A stretch of 64,000 nt of DNA from an uncultured Muribaculaceae bacterium (GCA_958439725.1 CAUBWJ010000008.1:22350-86349); one strand, 5' to 3'; shown: positions 1 through 9,486, counted from the stretch's first letter. Numbers and translations are program-made. The notes: generated by a model from the letters alone, not told the origin.

Positions 1-861
1 CGAATTCTACCGGCGATAGCGGGGCTGCTCCTGTGTATCGCCGCCGTCACCACGTCAAAAGCCATTCCCGCAATGCAGAATACATCAACCGCTCCCGCCG
101 CCCCGACAGGCGACGTAAAGGTGGAAATGACCACCTCGCTCGGCAACGTCACGCTGCTCCTCTACGGCGACACGCCCAAACACCTCCGCAACTTCGTGAA
201 ACTCGCCTCGGAGGGCTATTACAACGGTCTCCTGTTCCACCGCGTGATCCGCGACTTCATGGTGCAGGGAGGCGACCCCGAGTCCAAGGACGCTCCCGCG
301 GGAAAACTCCTTGGCAACGGCGATCCCGGCTACAAAATCGAAGCCGAGATAATGCCCGACCGCCATTTCCATAAACGCGGAGCGCTTGCCGCCGCCCGCG
401 AGGCCGATGCGGTGAACCCCGACCGCCAGTCGAGCGGCTCACAGTTCTATGTGGTTACCGGCCGCATGTTCTCTCCCGGGCAGCTCGACGCCATGGAGCA
501 GCGCATGCGTCATGCCCGCATGCAGGAGATTTTCGACACGCTCACGGCCCAGAACCGCGACACCATCATGACCCTGCGCCGCAACCGCGACCAGGCCGGA
601 CTACAGGCACTTCAGGACGAGCTCAACCGCCGTACTCAGGAGATAGCCAAGGCTGAGCCTGCGGCCGGATTCACGCCCGAACAGCGCGAGGCGTACACGA
701 CGGTAGGCGGCACGCCGCATCTCGACGGCGGTTACACCGTGTTCGGCGAAGTGCTTTCGGGCATGGACGTCATAGACCGCATACAGCAGGTGGAGACCGA
801 CGGCAACGACCGGCCTCTGGAGCCGGTGAAAATCCTGAGCATGAAGGTGCTCAATCCCTGA
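1..861 (+). CDS. Secreted peptidylprolyl isomerase, cyclophilin type (5' end outside window)
   Basis: Cyclophilin-type prolyl isomerase, which speeds cis-trans isomerisation of proline bonds during folding, here probably in the periplasm. The frame is open from base 1. The residues before the first internal Met (base 73) read as a hydrophobic signal-peptide core, LPAIAGLLLCIAAVTTSKA, so the true start lies upstream and the Met at 73 is not the start. Numbering from that Met, the family motifs FHRVIRDFMVQGGDP (about 55-70) and GSQFYVV (about 123-129) are present. Between them and the C-terminal GGYTVFGEVLSGMDVIDRI lies a charged, probably helical insert of roughly 60 residues that short cyclophilins lack. 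Three bases separate the stop from the M16 peptidase start, so the two are probably co-transcribed. Confidence 0.93.
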   Translation, partial: RILPAIAGLLLCIAAVTTSKAIPAMQNTSTAPAAPTGDVKVEMTTSLGNVTLLLYGDTPKHLRNFVKLASEGYYNGLLFHRVIRDFMVQGGDPESKDAPAGKLLGNGDPGYKIEAEIMPDRHFHKRGALAAAREADAVNPDRQSSGSQFYVVTGRMFSPGQLDAMEQRMRHARMQEIFDTLTAQNRDTIMTLRRNRDQAGLQALQDELNRRTQEIAKAEPAAGFTPEQREAYTTVGGTPHLDGGYTVFGEVLSGMDVIDRIQQVETDGNDRPLEPVKILSMKVLNP

Positions 862-864
862 CAG

Positions 865-2100
865 ATGATTCCTTATTCCACGTTCACTCTCCCAAACGGG
901 CTGCGGGTGGTCCATCACTATGATGCCGCCTCGCCGCTCGTGCACGTAAATCTGCTTTACAACGTAGGCGCGCGCGACGAAAATCCCGCGCACACCGGCA
1001 TGGCGCATCTCTTCGAGCATCTGATGTTCGGAGGGTCGCTCAACGTGCCTGATTTCGACGGTGCCCTCGAACTTGCCGGAGGCTCCAACAACGCCTGGAC
1101 CTCCAATGATTTCACCGATTTCTACGAAAGCATTCCGCCGGTGAATCTCTCCACAGCGTTGCGCGCCGAGGCCGACCGCATGGAGCAGCTGCTTCTCACC
1201 GACCGCTCGCTTGAAGTGCAGCGCAAGGTGGTGGTGGAAGAGTTCAAGCAGGTGTGTCTCAACCGTCCTTATGGAGATTTCGGCCATATTCTGCGGCCGC
1301 TGATATACCGTGAGCATCCCTACCGTATTCCCACAATCGGGCGCTGTCCCGAGGATATAATGGAATGTCCTGCCGAGGAGATACGCCGATTCTATCACAC
1401 TCATTATTCTCCATCCAACGCCGTGCTTGCCATAGCGGGGCCTGTAAGCCTTGAGGAGGCACGCAGTGAGGTTGAACGGTGGTTCGGGCCGGTAAAGCCG
1501 CGTCCCGTGGCTCCGCGCCTCTATGCGCCGGAGCCTGAAATCACCGAGGCGCGCCGTCTCACCGTGACGCGCCCCGTTCCGCAGACTTCCGTCACCATCT
1601 GCTTTCCCATGGGGGCATACATGGCTCCGGGCTATCGCGAGGCCGACCTTATAACCGACGTACTTGCCTCGGGCATATCCTCGCGCTTCTACCGCCGTCT
1701 GGTGATGGGAACCGACATATTCACCTCCGCCGATGCCTCGATTTCAGGTTCTGATGAGCCCGGCTATCTGAAGGTGGGCGGATGGCTGCGCGGCAACAGC
1801 GATGCCGACGTGGCCCGCGCCGAAGCCGCCCTCTGGGAACAGCTTGAGAAAATAGCGACAGAAGGCCCTTCGGACTATGAGCTGGAAAGCGCGCTCAACC
1901 GTTTCGAGAGCCGTACGCTTCTCAGCTGGGTCAGCTGCCGTTCAAAGGCGCTGCTTCTCGCCACTGCAGTGATGCAGAATGTGGATATAAACACACAGGT
2001 CGATTACTACAGGCAGGCCACGGCGTCGGGACTGCGCGCCGAAGCCTCGCGCATCCTGCGCCCCGAACGCGCCTGCACCCTCATTTATCGCGCCGAATAA
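865..2100 (+). CDS. M16 family zinc metallopeptidase (insulinase/PqqL-like)
   Basis: Single-unit M16 peptidase of 411 residues. The inverted zinc-binding motif HLFEH is at residues 48-52 and a candidate third zinc ligand is in VVVEEFKQV (E125/E126), so the active half of the fold looks intact. The second half (about 200-405) resembles the inactive M16 C-terminal domain. Many M16 enzymes work as a pair of an active and an inactive subunit; no partner gene is beside it here. No signal peptide is visible, since the protein starts MIPYSTFTLPNGLRV. It follows the cyclophilin gene after 3 bases. Substrate unknown. Confidence 0.92.
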   Translation: MIPYSTFTLPNGLRVVHHYDAASPLVHVNLLYNVGARDENPAHTGMAHLFEHLMFGGSLNVPDFDGALELAGGSNNAWTSNDFTDFYESIPPVNLSTALRAEADRMEQLLLTDRSLEVQRKVVVEEFKQVCLNRPYGDFGHILRPLIYREHPYRIPTIGRCPEDIMECPAEEIRRFYHTHYSPSNAVLAIAGPVSLEEARSEVERWFGPVKPRPVAPRLYAPEPEITEARRLTVTRPVPQTSVTICFPMGAYMAPGYREADLITDVLASGISSRFYRRLVMGTDIFTSADASISGSDEPGYLKVGGWLRGNSDADVARAEAALWEQLEKIATEGPSDYELESALNRFESRTLLSWVSCRSKALLLATAVMQNVDINTQVDYYRQATASGLRAEASRILRPERACTLIYRAE

Positions 2101-2123
2101 AACCACAGAACCCGAAAAAACAT

Positions 2124-2161
2124 CAGCGGTGTGTCAGAAACCAGGCTCTGACACACCGCTG
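2124..2161. terminator. Bidirectional intrinsic terminator
   Basis: A perfect 14-bp inverted repeat (CAGCGGTGTGTCAG, 2124-2137, with its complement at 2148-2161) lies between the convergent M16 peptidase and transketolase genes. An A-rich run before it and a T-rich stretch after it would serve both strands. Confidence 0.85.
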
Positions 2162-2182
2162 TCTGTTTATCTTATCGGGGAA

Positions 2183-4204
2183 TTATGCTCCCAACATGGC
2201 CTTCACTTTCTCAAGCACGACTGTGGGGGTGAAACCGAATTTTTCATCAAGCACCTTGTAGGGCGCGGACGCTCCGAAGCGCTCCATGCCGTAGATAGTA
2301 GCGGATGCTCCGGCCACTTCGCGAAGGGTTGAAGGAAGTCCGGCAGTAAGTCCGAACACCGGCACATCGGCGGGAATCACGCTTGCCCGGTAATCGGCAG
2401 GCTGGTCCAGGAACACGCCGAGCGAAGGCACGGAAACCACTCTCGCAGCAATGCCCTCGGCTTTGAGCAGCACGGCCACGTCGCAGAGCAGCGACACCTC
2501 CGAGCCGTTTGCCACCAGCGTCACGGCGGGAGCCTCGGCATCCATCACCACGTAGCCGCCGCGGCGCGCGCCCTCGGCCTGGGCCAGACGGTCGCCGGGA
2601 AGGTCTTTCACGTCCTGGCGGGAGAGGATGAGCGCTGAGGGTGTATGGCAGTTCTCCATTGCCATTCGCCAGCACACAAATGTCTCGGCGGCGTCGGCGG
2701 GACGCATCACCAGCATTGAGCGGCGTCCGGAGAAATTGTGGATCTGCTCCAGAAGTCGTATCTGTGCTTCCTGCTCTATCGGCTCATGGGTGGGACCGTC
2801 CTCACCCACACGGAATGCGTCGTGTGTCCACACGTATTTCACCGGCAGTTCCATGAGCGCCGACAGGCGTATGGCCGGTTTCATGTAATCGCTGAACACG
2901 AAGAATGTGCCGCAGGCGGCCATCATGCCTCCGTGAAGCACTATGCCGTTCATTATTGCGGCCATGGTGAGTTCGCTCACGCCGGCGTGGAGGAATGCTC
3001 CGCTGAAATCGCCGTGGGTGAGGGCGTGGGTATGTTTGAGAAATGCGTCGGTCTTGTCGCTGTTGGCGAGGTCGGCGCTGGACACTATCATGTTCTTCAC
3101 CTTGTGGGAAAGCTCGGCGAGCACCGCGGCTGATGCGGTGCGTGTGGCTACGTTGGCCTTGGTGACGATGCTCTTCCAGTCTATTTCGGGAAGACGGCCC
3201 TCGATGAATCCGCGGAGTATAGCGGCCTGTTCGGGATTGGCCTCGGCCCATGCCCTCTCGGCGGCGCGACGCTCTGCCACGATTTTGCGCAGGGCCTCGG
3301 CGCGGTCGGCATAGAGCTTCTTCACTTCGGGACGTATCTGCCAGGGATTCTCGGGGTCGCCTCCGAGATTTTTCACGGTCATGGCATAATCGGCGCCCGA
3401 TTTGCTCAGGGGCTGTCCGTGCGTGCTGCACTTGCCCTCGAAATTCTCGCCCGTGGCGGTAACGGCGCCGCGTCCCATCACGGTGTTGCCTATGATGAGC
3501 ACCGGTTTGTGCTTCTCGGCCTCGGCTTTCTCGAGAGCGTCGGCTATGGCGGCAGGGTCGGTGCCGTCTATTTCAATCACGTGCCAGTGCCAGGCGCGGT
3601 ATTTTGCTGCGTAGTCCTCGGTGTCAACGGCGTCAACGTCGGTGGAGAGCTGCACTTTGTTGCTGTCGTAGAACATTATGAGATTCGAGAGGCCCAGGAA
3701 TCCGGCGATACGTCCGGCGCCCTGGCTTATCTCTTCCTGAATGCCGCCGTCGGAGATAAATGCGTATGTCTTATGGGCGAAAACCTCGCCGAAGCGGGCT
3801 GCGATGAAGCGCTCGGCTATGGCCGCTCCTACAGCCATGGTGTGGCCCTGGCCGAGAGGACCGCTGGTGTTTTCCACGCCGCGGGCCGGATTGAGTTCGG
3901 GATGGCCGGGAGTCACGCTGCCCCACTGGCGGAATTCCTTAAGCTCGTCCATGGTGTAATGGCCCTGCAGGGCGAGAACACTGTAGAGCATAGGCGACAT
4001 GTGACCGGGATCAAGGAAGAAACGGTCGCGCGCGAACCATGTGGGATCGTCGGGGTCTGTTACCAGAAAGCCGGAATAAAGCACGTTGATGAAGTCAGCT
4101 CCACCCATGGCGCCGCCCGGATGTCCTGATTTTGCCTTTTCTACCATTGAAGCGGCGAGCACGCGGATATTGTCGGCCGCCGAATTAAGTATTTTATTTT
4201 CCAT
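2183..4204 (-). CDS. tkt: Transketolase
   Basis: Thiamine-diphosphate enzyme of the non-oxidative pentose phosphate pathway that moves two-carbon ketol units between sugar phosphates; cytosolic. At 673 residues it has the full transketolase length. Visible motifs are SGHPGGAMGGAD (27-37), GPLGQGHTMAVG (115-126), the TPP/metal-binding stretch starting at SDGGIQEE (151-158) and ending at N182, and the pyrimidine-domain motif GEDGPTHEPIE. The start is supported by a good Bacteroidota promoter 20-51 bases upstream. It converges on the M16 gene across a shared terminator. The MFS carrier upstream on the same strand has its own terminator, so tkt is probably transcribed alone. Confidence 0.96.
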   Translation of the reverse strand: MENKILNSAADNIRVLAASMVEKAKSGHPGGAMGGADFINVLYSGFLVTDPDDPTWFARDRFFLDPGHMSPMLYSVLALQGHYTMDELKEFRQWGSVTPGHPELNPARGVENTSGPLGQGHTMAVGAAIAERFIAARFGEVFAHKTYAFISDGGIQEEISQGAGRIAGFLGLSNLIMFYDSNKVQLSTDVDAVDTEDYAAKYRAWHWHVIEIDGTDPAAIADALEKAEAEKHKPVLIIGNTVMGRGAVTATGENFEGKCSTHGQPLSKSGADYAMTVKNLGGDPENPWQIRPEVKKLYADRAEALRKIVAERRAAERAWAEANPEQAAILRGFIEGRLPEIDWKSIVTKANVATRTASAAVLAELSHKVKNMIVSSADLANSDKTDAFLKHTHALTHGDFSGAFLHAGVSELTMAAIMNGIVLHGGMMAACGTFFVFSDYMKPAIRLSALMELPVKYVWTHDAFRVGEDGPTHEPIEQEAQIRLLEQIHNFSGRRSMLVMRPADAAETFVCWRMAMENCHTPSALILSRQDVKDLPGDRLAQAEGARRGGYVVMDAEAPAVTLVANGSEVSLLCDVAVLLKAEGIAARVVSVPSLGVFLDQPADYRASVIPADVPVFGLTAGLPSTLREVAGASATIYGMERFGASAPYKVLDEKFGFTPTVVLEKVKAMLGA

Positions 4205-4223
4205 TTCGTGGGGTATTTTGCTG

Positions 4224-4255
4224 CAAAATTACTCATTTGCATCATCATAAACAAA
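4224..4255 (-). promoter_or_regulatory. Promoter of tkt (TTTG-N20-TAATTTTG)
   Basis: Read on the minus strand, TTTG (4252-4255) is followed after 20 bp by TAATTTTG (4224-4231), matching the Bacteroidota -33/-7 consensus. The predicted leader is short. Confidence 0.75.
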
Positions 4256-4268
4256 ACCATATACAAAT

Positions 4269-4304
4269 TCCGCCCCGGCTCATCCTTTAATGGGCCGGGG
4301 CGGA
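4269..4304 (-). terminator. Terminator of the MFS transporter gene
   Basis: Perfect 11-bp GC-rich arms (TCCGCCCCGGC and its complement) around a 14-base loop, just past the MFS stop and followed on the minus strand by a T-rich stretch. Confidence 0.8.
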
Positions 4305-4346
4305 GGATTCATGCGGCTTTCAGTGCCGCTGTTTTTTCAATTGAGA

Positions 4347-5684
4347 TCAGATTGCATCGAGCACCTGGGTTGCTTCTTCTTCCACTTTTATGTCGGTGTT
4401 CACGTTCTTGGAACCGATGAGGGCGTAGAACAGGATGTAGGCGGCGCAGCCGAGGACTACCCAGTAGCTTATCAGGTAGCTGCCGGCGATGTCGGCGATC
4501 CAGCCCTGGAGGGCAACCATCACGGCGCAGCCGAATACCATGGTCATGAACGCGCCGGAAGCGATGGAGGTGTACTTGCCGAGACCTTCAACAGCCATGT
4601 TGAAGATACCGCCCCACATCACTGATGTGCAGAGACCGATGAGGATGAAGGCGAAGATACCCACGGGGACCTCGGCCCAGATCATGCTCACGTTGGCCCA
4701 GTCGATACCGGGAACGTTGACACGCCAGGTGGTGGGTGCGAACATGCCGAATGCCGTAAGTGCCACGGCTGCCGAAGCTGCTACGGTGATCATGGCGCGG
4801 GAGCTTACCTTACCGCCGATAGAACCGCCGATGAAGCGGCCCACGAGCATGAGGAGCCAGTAGATTGCCACGATCTGGCCTACGATGTTGGCGTCCATTC
4901 CGAAGCCGGGAGTGGCTGCGTCGGGAGCCGAGGTGAGATACTGGAGGATGTAGGTGGGAGTGCCTACCTCAACGCCCATGTAAAGGAAGATGGCGAGGAT
5001 GCCGAGGCGGAAATGACGGAACGAGAAGGCGCTGTGGGGGTCTTTCGGGCCGTTTTTCTTTGCGGGAGCAGCCTGTTTGGGCTCGTCGATGTGGGTGAAC
5101 ATGATCACGAAGAACGCAACGATGAACACGCCGCCTGCTATGAACAGAGCCGGAGTGGCGTCGGCCACATGTGCTTTGGCTGCATCGCCGATGAGAGCGC
5201 CCATGAGAATGTAGACGGCCACAGCTGCGGCGCTGTTGAACACACCGCCTATCTGGATGAGCTGGTTGCCTTTGTTGCCGCCGCCGCCAAGGATGTTAAG
5301 CATGGGGTTAACAACGGTGTTGAGCATACACATGCAGAAGCCGCCGATGAACGCACCTACCAGATAAACGGCGAAAGCTGCTTTCTCCATGCTTTCCCAA
5401 CCGCTCATCCACTGAACGAAGATGCCCACTATGCCCACTATGAGGGCGAGCATGGCGGTCTTCTTATATCCGAATTTCTTAATGAGCATTCCGGAGGGGA
5501 TACCCATTATGAGGTAAGCGATAAAGTTTCCGTAGTTGCCTATCTGCGATTCCAGGTTGGAAGCGCCGAACTGGTTCTTGACTATGACCGCCATGGGTGA
5601 GCAAAGGTTTGTCACGAAGGCAATCATGGCAAAGAGGGCTATCATTATTATGATGGCTCCCCATTGTTTTGACTGGTTACTCAT
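4347..5684 (-). CDS. MFS transporter, FucP/FHS-like sugar carrier
   Basis: Inner-membrane carrier of 445 residues with about 12 hydrophobic segments. The loop GIPSGMLIKKFGYKKT between segments 2 and 3 is the MFS signature. The stretch NTVVNPMLNILGGGG followed by NQLIQIGGVFNS is typical of the fucose/glucose-galactose permease branch, so a proton-coupled sugar substrate is likely. It lies upstream of transketolase on the same strand but is separated by a strong terminator. The exact sugar cannot be read from the sequence. The 128 bases upstream hold only an imperfect -7-like element. Confidence 0.88.
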   Translation of the reverse strand: MSNQSKQWGAIIIMIALFAMIAFVTNLCSPMAVIVKNQFGASNLESQIGNYGNFIAYLIMGIPSGMLIKKFGYKKTAMLALIVGIVGIFVQWMSGWESMEKAAFAVYLVGAFIGGFCMCMLNTVVNPMLNILGGGGNKGNQLIQIGGVFNSAAAVAVYILMGALIGDAAKAHVADATPALFIAGGVFIVAFFVIMFTHIDEPKQAAPAKKNGPKDPHSAFSFRHFRLGILAIFLYMGVEVGTPTYILQYLTSAPDAATPGFGMDANIVGQIVAIYWLLMLVGRFIGGSIGGKVSSRAMITVAASAAVALTAFGMFAPTTWRVNVPGIDWANVSMIWAEVPVGIFAFILIGLCTSVMWGGIFNMAVEGLGKYTSIASGAFMTMVFGCAVMVALQGWIADIAGSYLISYWVVLGCAAYILFYALIGSKNVNTDIKVEEEATQVLDAI

Positions 5685-5812
5685 GATAAAAAGATTGGTT
5701 TATGTTTAGTTGATTATTGTTTCAAGCCTTAAAATTAGCGAATTTTTATAATATGTGCCGCTTTTGGCGCTTATTTTTTGGATTTTTGGGTGCAGGTCAG
5801 TTTTTTCAAAGC

Positions 5813-6526
5813 TCAGTATTCGCGCTCCCCGAATATGTCGGTGCCTATCCTCACCATGGTCGAGCCTTCCTCAACGGCTATGCCTCGGTCGTGGCTCATG
5901 CCCATGCTCAGGGTGGAAAATCCGCGCAGGTCGGGACACATATCCTCAATCTGTAGTTTGAGGCTGCACAGTGTGGCGAAGTCATGGCGCACGCGCTCCG
6001 TATCGTCGGTGTTCGAAGCCATTCCCATCAGTCCGCAGATATGCGTGGCGCGGAGATTCTCGAATTTCCGCGCTGTGAAGTATTCAAGCATCTCCTCGGG
6101 GCTGAAGCCGGTCTTGGTCTCCTCCCGCGCCACATGGGCCTGAAGCAGCACGGGCTGCACTATGCCCAGCCGGGCGGCTTCTGAGTCAATCAGCTCCAGC
6201 AGTTCCGTGGAATCCACACTCTCTATCAGTGCGGGACGCAGCGCAAGCAGCTGCCGCACCTTATTACGCTGAAGATGACCGATGAAATGCCAGCGCACAT
6301 CCTGCGGCACATCGGCTCCCGGAGCCATTTCGCCTGCGAGGGTGGCGGCAACCTTCGATTTCAGCTCCTGCACCCGGCTTTCGCCGAACACGCGCTGTCC
6401 GGCTGCGTAGGCCTCGGCAAGAGCCGACATGGGATGGAATTTCGACACCGCCACCAGCTCCACTTCCGGCGGCAGTTCGCGGCGCACGGCCTCAAGGCGC
6501 TCCGCTATCGTGTCAGCTGCCATCAT
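5813..6526 (-). CDS. YggS family PLP homeostasis protein
   Basis: PLP-binding protein of the YggS/PROSC family, a non-catalytic alanine-racemase-like TIM barrel that controls free pyridoxal phosphate. At 237 residues it has the usual length. AVSKFHPM near residue 29 carries the PLP lysine. GQRVFGESRVQEL, WHFIGHLQRNK and the C-terminal LSMGMSHDRGIA (phosphate-binding) are diagnostic. Its ATG overlaps the TGA of the upstream DUF4494 gene by 4 bases, which implies translational coupling. Confidence 0.95.
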   Translation of the reverse strand: MMAADTIAERLEAVRRELPPEVELVAVSKFHPMSALAEAYAAGQRVFGESRVQELKSKVAATLAGEMAPGADVPQDVRWHFIGHLQRNKVRQLLALRPALIESVDSTELLELIDSEAARLGIVQPVLLQAHVAREETKTGFSPEEMLEYFTARKFENLRATHICGLMGMASNTDDTERVRHDFATLCSLKLQIEDMCPDLRGFSTLSMGMSHDRGIAVEEGSTMVRIGTDIFGEREY

Positions 6527-7008
6527 TCGGCTTCTTTTGCCACAACTTCGGCGGGTGTGGGTGCCGACGGATGCTTGCCTGAAAGATTGGCGGCGTAGAC
6601 ATCCATTATGGGTGTCTCCGATAGCGACACAAGGTCGAAGTCGGCCAGCGTTCCTTTCATGCCCTCATTGAAGTTTTCGTATGCGCCCTTGAAGTCGCTG
6701 CCGGCCACAAGCATGGTGGTGACGGAGCGCTTCTCCACGGCTGTCTTCTCGTCGATGGTGATGAACGCCACCTTGGCCAGATACCATTTGTCGGCACTGT
6801 CATCGCGGAAAATTTCGGAAATTTTGGTGCGTTTCACGGCGCTCACCGAGAAGTCGCCGGATATGAAGGGTGTCTGCTCCTCGATGATGCGGGCCTCGGC
6901 CTCTGTGAACGACAGGGCGTCGACCAGATAGGGTTCGTTGACTTTCTTTACTACCCCGTTTTCCATCATTTTGTCGTAGCGGACTTTACATTCAAACCAG
7001 TTTGCCAT
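6523..7008 (-). CDS. DUF4494 family protein
   Basis: 161-residue protein with the opening WFECKVRYDK and the stretch EPYLVDALSFTEAEARIIEE that mark DUF4494, a Bacteroidota family of unknown function. No signal peptide or membrane segment is seen, so it is probably cytosolic. It heads a two-gene unit with yggS through an ATGA overlap. Function unknown. Confidence 0.85.
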   Translation of the reverse strand: MANWFECKVRYDKMMENGVVKKVNEPYLVDALSFTEAEARIIEEQTPFISGDFSVSAVKRTKISEIFRDDSADKWYLAKVAFITIDEKTAVEKRSVTTMLVAGSDFKGAYENFNEGMKGTLADFDLVSLSETPIMDVYAANLSGKHPSAPTPAEVVAKEAE

Positions 7009-7071
7009 TGTCTGTTTCTCTTTACATTAGTTATCATTCACCCGTCGGCTCCGGACGCGCCGTTGCCCGAT

Positions 7072-7153
7072 TGTAGGGATGCACCCCGGTGCATCCGTAG
7101 GATGAATGAGAGTCAGTATATATTAAGCGGATGCTCCGGGGAGCATCCCTACA
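7072..7153. repeat. Paired REP-like palindromes (BIME-like)
   Basis: Two inverted copies of a 26-bp element: TGTAGGGATGC..GCATCCG at 7072-7097 on the plus strand and the same ends at 7128-7153 on the minus strand. Each copy is a 9-bp-stem hairpin (7077-7085/7088-7096 and 7129-7137/7140-7148) preceded by GTAG, the tetranucleotide that heads REP elements mobilised by RAYT (TnpA-REP) enzymes. It lies between DUF4494 and the serine protease gene. No RAYT gene is in the window. Confidence 0.8.
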
Positions 7154-7183
7154 TTTTTAATAAGCGATTTAATCGGTTACCGA

Positions 7184-9442
7184 TTATCGGAGCACGGCCT
7201 TGCGGGCGAAGCGTCCGAGGTCGGTCACGGCCTCCACCACGTAGATGCCTGTGAGGCCGTCGGTGGATATGTCGGCATTGTCGCCCGACACCTCGATGGT
7301 GCGCAGGGCGCGTCCCTGGAGGTCGACCAGGCTGAGGGTCATGTGCGATGCACCGGCCACATATACGTTGCAGCTGCCTGAACCGGGAGTGAGCACAAGG
7401 CGCTGGTCCTCGTCCTCAAACACGCTGCCGATGGCAGCTTTCTTGTCGAGCACATATTTAATGCCTGCTAAGGCGTCGATTTTGCCCGCGCCCCATCTGT
7501 CGGGCGAGGAAGTCTGTGCAACGGAAGTCTTGTTTATCGTCTCGAGAACCTGTGCGAATGTGAGCGCCGGGTCGGCCTGCAACCACAGTCCCACCGTGCC
7601 GGTGACAAACGGGCATGCCATCGAGGTGCCCTGCAGTTCGCCCCAGTAGTCATTGACCGCGCCGTTGGGGGCTTTGGCCGACATCAGTATTTCCGAGCCT
7701 TCCGCAGCAACGTTATAGCGGTTGACACTCGATACGATTCCGGCGCCGGGCGCACATACCAGCGGCAGTTTCGTGCCCTGGAAGGACGTGCCATAGCTTG
7801 AGAATCCGGAAATCTCACCAATGGGGAATGATCCGTTGAAGCCATAAATTCCACCCTTATCGTTCTCGTTCAAGACGCCCCATACATTGCGGGTGTTATA
7901 TGATCCTACGGAAATGATATTGGCACCGCAGCATGCGTCGCTAATGGAATTGTTGGGATTTCCTTTGGTGAATCCTGTGGCTGTGGACGAATTGCCTCCT
8001 CCACGGTTGGAGAAAATGGCGCTGTCGTTGCCGTAGAGATACAGCGTGTTTCCGCTTCGGCCGGTAGCTTCTATGGCGATATACTGAGTGGCCGTTGATT
8101 TGCGGCTTACGCTGTTGAACTGCATCATTACCTCATAGCGGTTGTTGTTCTCGTCGAGACCGGAGACTGCGACAACCGAGCCGCTGTATTCCGACGTGAA
8201 AGCGGTTTTGTTTGCGGTGGTCCCTTGCTGATTGGGGCCGTTGAGAGTGAAAACGGGGGTAAACTTTCGAGTCGAGAAGGAATAGAGGCCTACGGATAAT
8301 GTCACAACAGAATTGTCGGAGCCCCAGAGGTCGACTATGCCGCTGATAGGAGGAATTTCGTTGTTGACAGTGGGCGCGTATGGGAAAGTACGCAGATATG
8401 CATCGTTGCCCGACGAACCGAGGGTTTTCTTGATGGAAATATCCTGGTCGCCCTCGTTGCCGGCGGCCATCACGATTATTCCGCGCTTTCCAAGCTCGGA
8501 GAGAGCCTTGGAGTAGGAATCCGTTCCGTCATGTGGGCCGCTGTTGCTTCCGAGCGACAGGTTGACGGCCACGGGCTTGTTCTGCGACTCGGCGTAGGTG
8601 ATGATGTTGCTTACAGCCTGAATGATATTGGGAGTGGAGAGAGTTCCGACTGCAAGTGCGAGCTCGGAATTGGTCGCAACTCCGTAGTAGGGCACATTCA
8701 TTGGCCCCAGCTGAAATTCTTTGGACGTGAATTGGCCTGAGGCAGGTTTTTCCGGTACGTTTAGGTAAGCTACAGTGCCGGTGCCTTTATAACCGCCCGC
8801 CATTATGCCGGCCACATGCGTGCCGTGGGTTTCTTTCTCCGTGTCGGTGGTGAAGGAGCGCATAGTGGAGGCTGTGTATTCCGTCACGTTTGTGCCGTCG
8901 TTGCCCGTGAAGTTCCATGCGCGCTGTATGCGGGTGCTGCCGTCGCTGTTCTTGAAGTTGACATGATTCGGCTCCAGGCCTATATCCATCATTCCGAGCA
9001 CCACTCCTGTGCCGTCGAAGCTCACGGTCTGGCCGTTGTAGGTGAAACCGTTCTGCACTTCGTCGACTTTTCCCGAGGGGCGGGCGAAGTCAAGCGTGGG
9101 GCGCAGCTCGTCGCCGAAGCTCACGGACTTCACCTCAGGGAGGTCGGCTACTTTCTCGGCGAGTTCAATCGGGAAAACGGCCACGCAGATATCGCCTAAG
9201 ACGGCTGTGACCTCGACGAATCCCGTGGAGGTAAGCGCCGACGGGCCGTAGCCGGGATTAAGCGTGATGAGGGCGCGCACCTGTTCGCCGGGCTTTACGG
9301 AGAGAGTGCTCTGCATCGAGGGGTCGGTACGCGACATGCGTATCTCCTCGAGGATTATGCGGCCCTTGGGATTGATTTTCTGGGCTGCCGCCGGCATCAT
9401 GCCCAGAATGAGAAGTGAAATCGGGAGTAGAAGTTTCTTCAT
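7184..9442 (-). CDS. Secreted subtilisin-like (S8) serine protease with C-terminal sorting-like domain
   Basis: 752-residue exported protease. A signal peptide (about 1-21, MKKLLLPISLLILGMMPAAA) is followed by a prodomain to about 140 and an S8 domain with an intact triad: D153 in GMMDIGLE, H206 in THGTHVAG, S607 in GTSMACP. The oxyanion Asn is N329 in MAAGNEG. An insert between N329 and S607 holds a beta-rich segment. The last 70 residues (VDLQGRALRTIEV, then GIYVVEA) resemble a type IX secretion C-terminal domain, which suggests surface delivery; no T9SS gene is in the window to support this. It stands alone behind its own promoter. Confidence 0.9.
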   Translation of the reverse strand: MKKLLLPISLLILGMMPAAAQKINPKGRIILEEIRMSRTDPSMQSTLSVKPGEQVRALITLNPGYGPSALTSTGFVEVTAVLGDICVAVFPIELAEKVADLPEVKSVSFGDELRPTLDFARPSGKVDEVQNGFTYNGQTVSFDGTGVVLGMMDIGLEPNHVNFKNSDGSTRIQRAWNFTGNDGTNVTEYTASTMRSFTTDTEKETHGTHVAGIMAGGYKGTGTVAYLNVPEKPASGQFTSKEFQLGPMNVPYYGVATNSELALAVGTLSTPNIIQAVSNIITYAESQNKPVAVNLSLGSNSGPHDGTDSYSKALSELGKRGIIVMAAGNEGDQDISIKKTLGSSGNDAYLRTFPYAPTVNNEIPPISGIVDLWGSDNSVVTLSVGLYSFSTRKFTPVFTLNGPNQQGTTANKTAFTSEYSGSVVAVSGLDENNNRYEVMMQFNSVSRKSTATQYIAIEATGRSGNTLYLYGNDSAIFSNRGGGNSSTATGFTKGNPNNSISDACCGANIISVGSYNTRNVWGVLNENDKGGIYGFNGSFPIGEISGFSSYGTSFQGTKLPLVCAPGAGIVSSVNRYNVAAEGSEILMSAKAPNGAVNDYWGELQGTSMACPFVTGTVGLWLQADPALTFAQVLETINKTSVAQTSSPDRWGAGKIDALAGIKYVLDKKAAIGSVFEDEDQRLVLTPGSGSCNVYVAGASHMTLSLVDLQGRALRTIEVSGDNADISTDGLTGIYVVEAVTDLGRFARKAVLR

Positions 9443-9486
9443 GCGCCTTCAAGTTGGATTAAACCGTCAAATTGGATTATTGGCTT

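Noticed and set aside
2129..2332. Plus-strand frame over the end of transketolase
   Set aside because: It starts inside the terminator hairpin and is antisense to transketolase.
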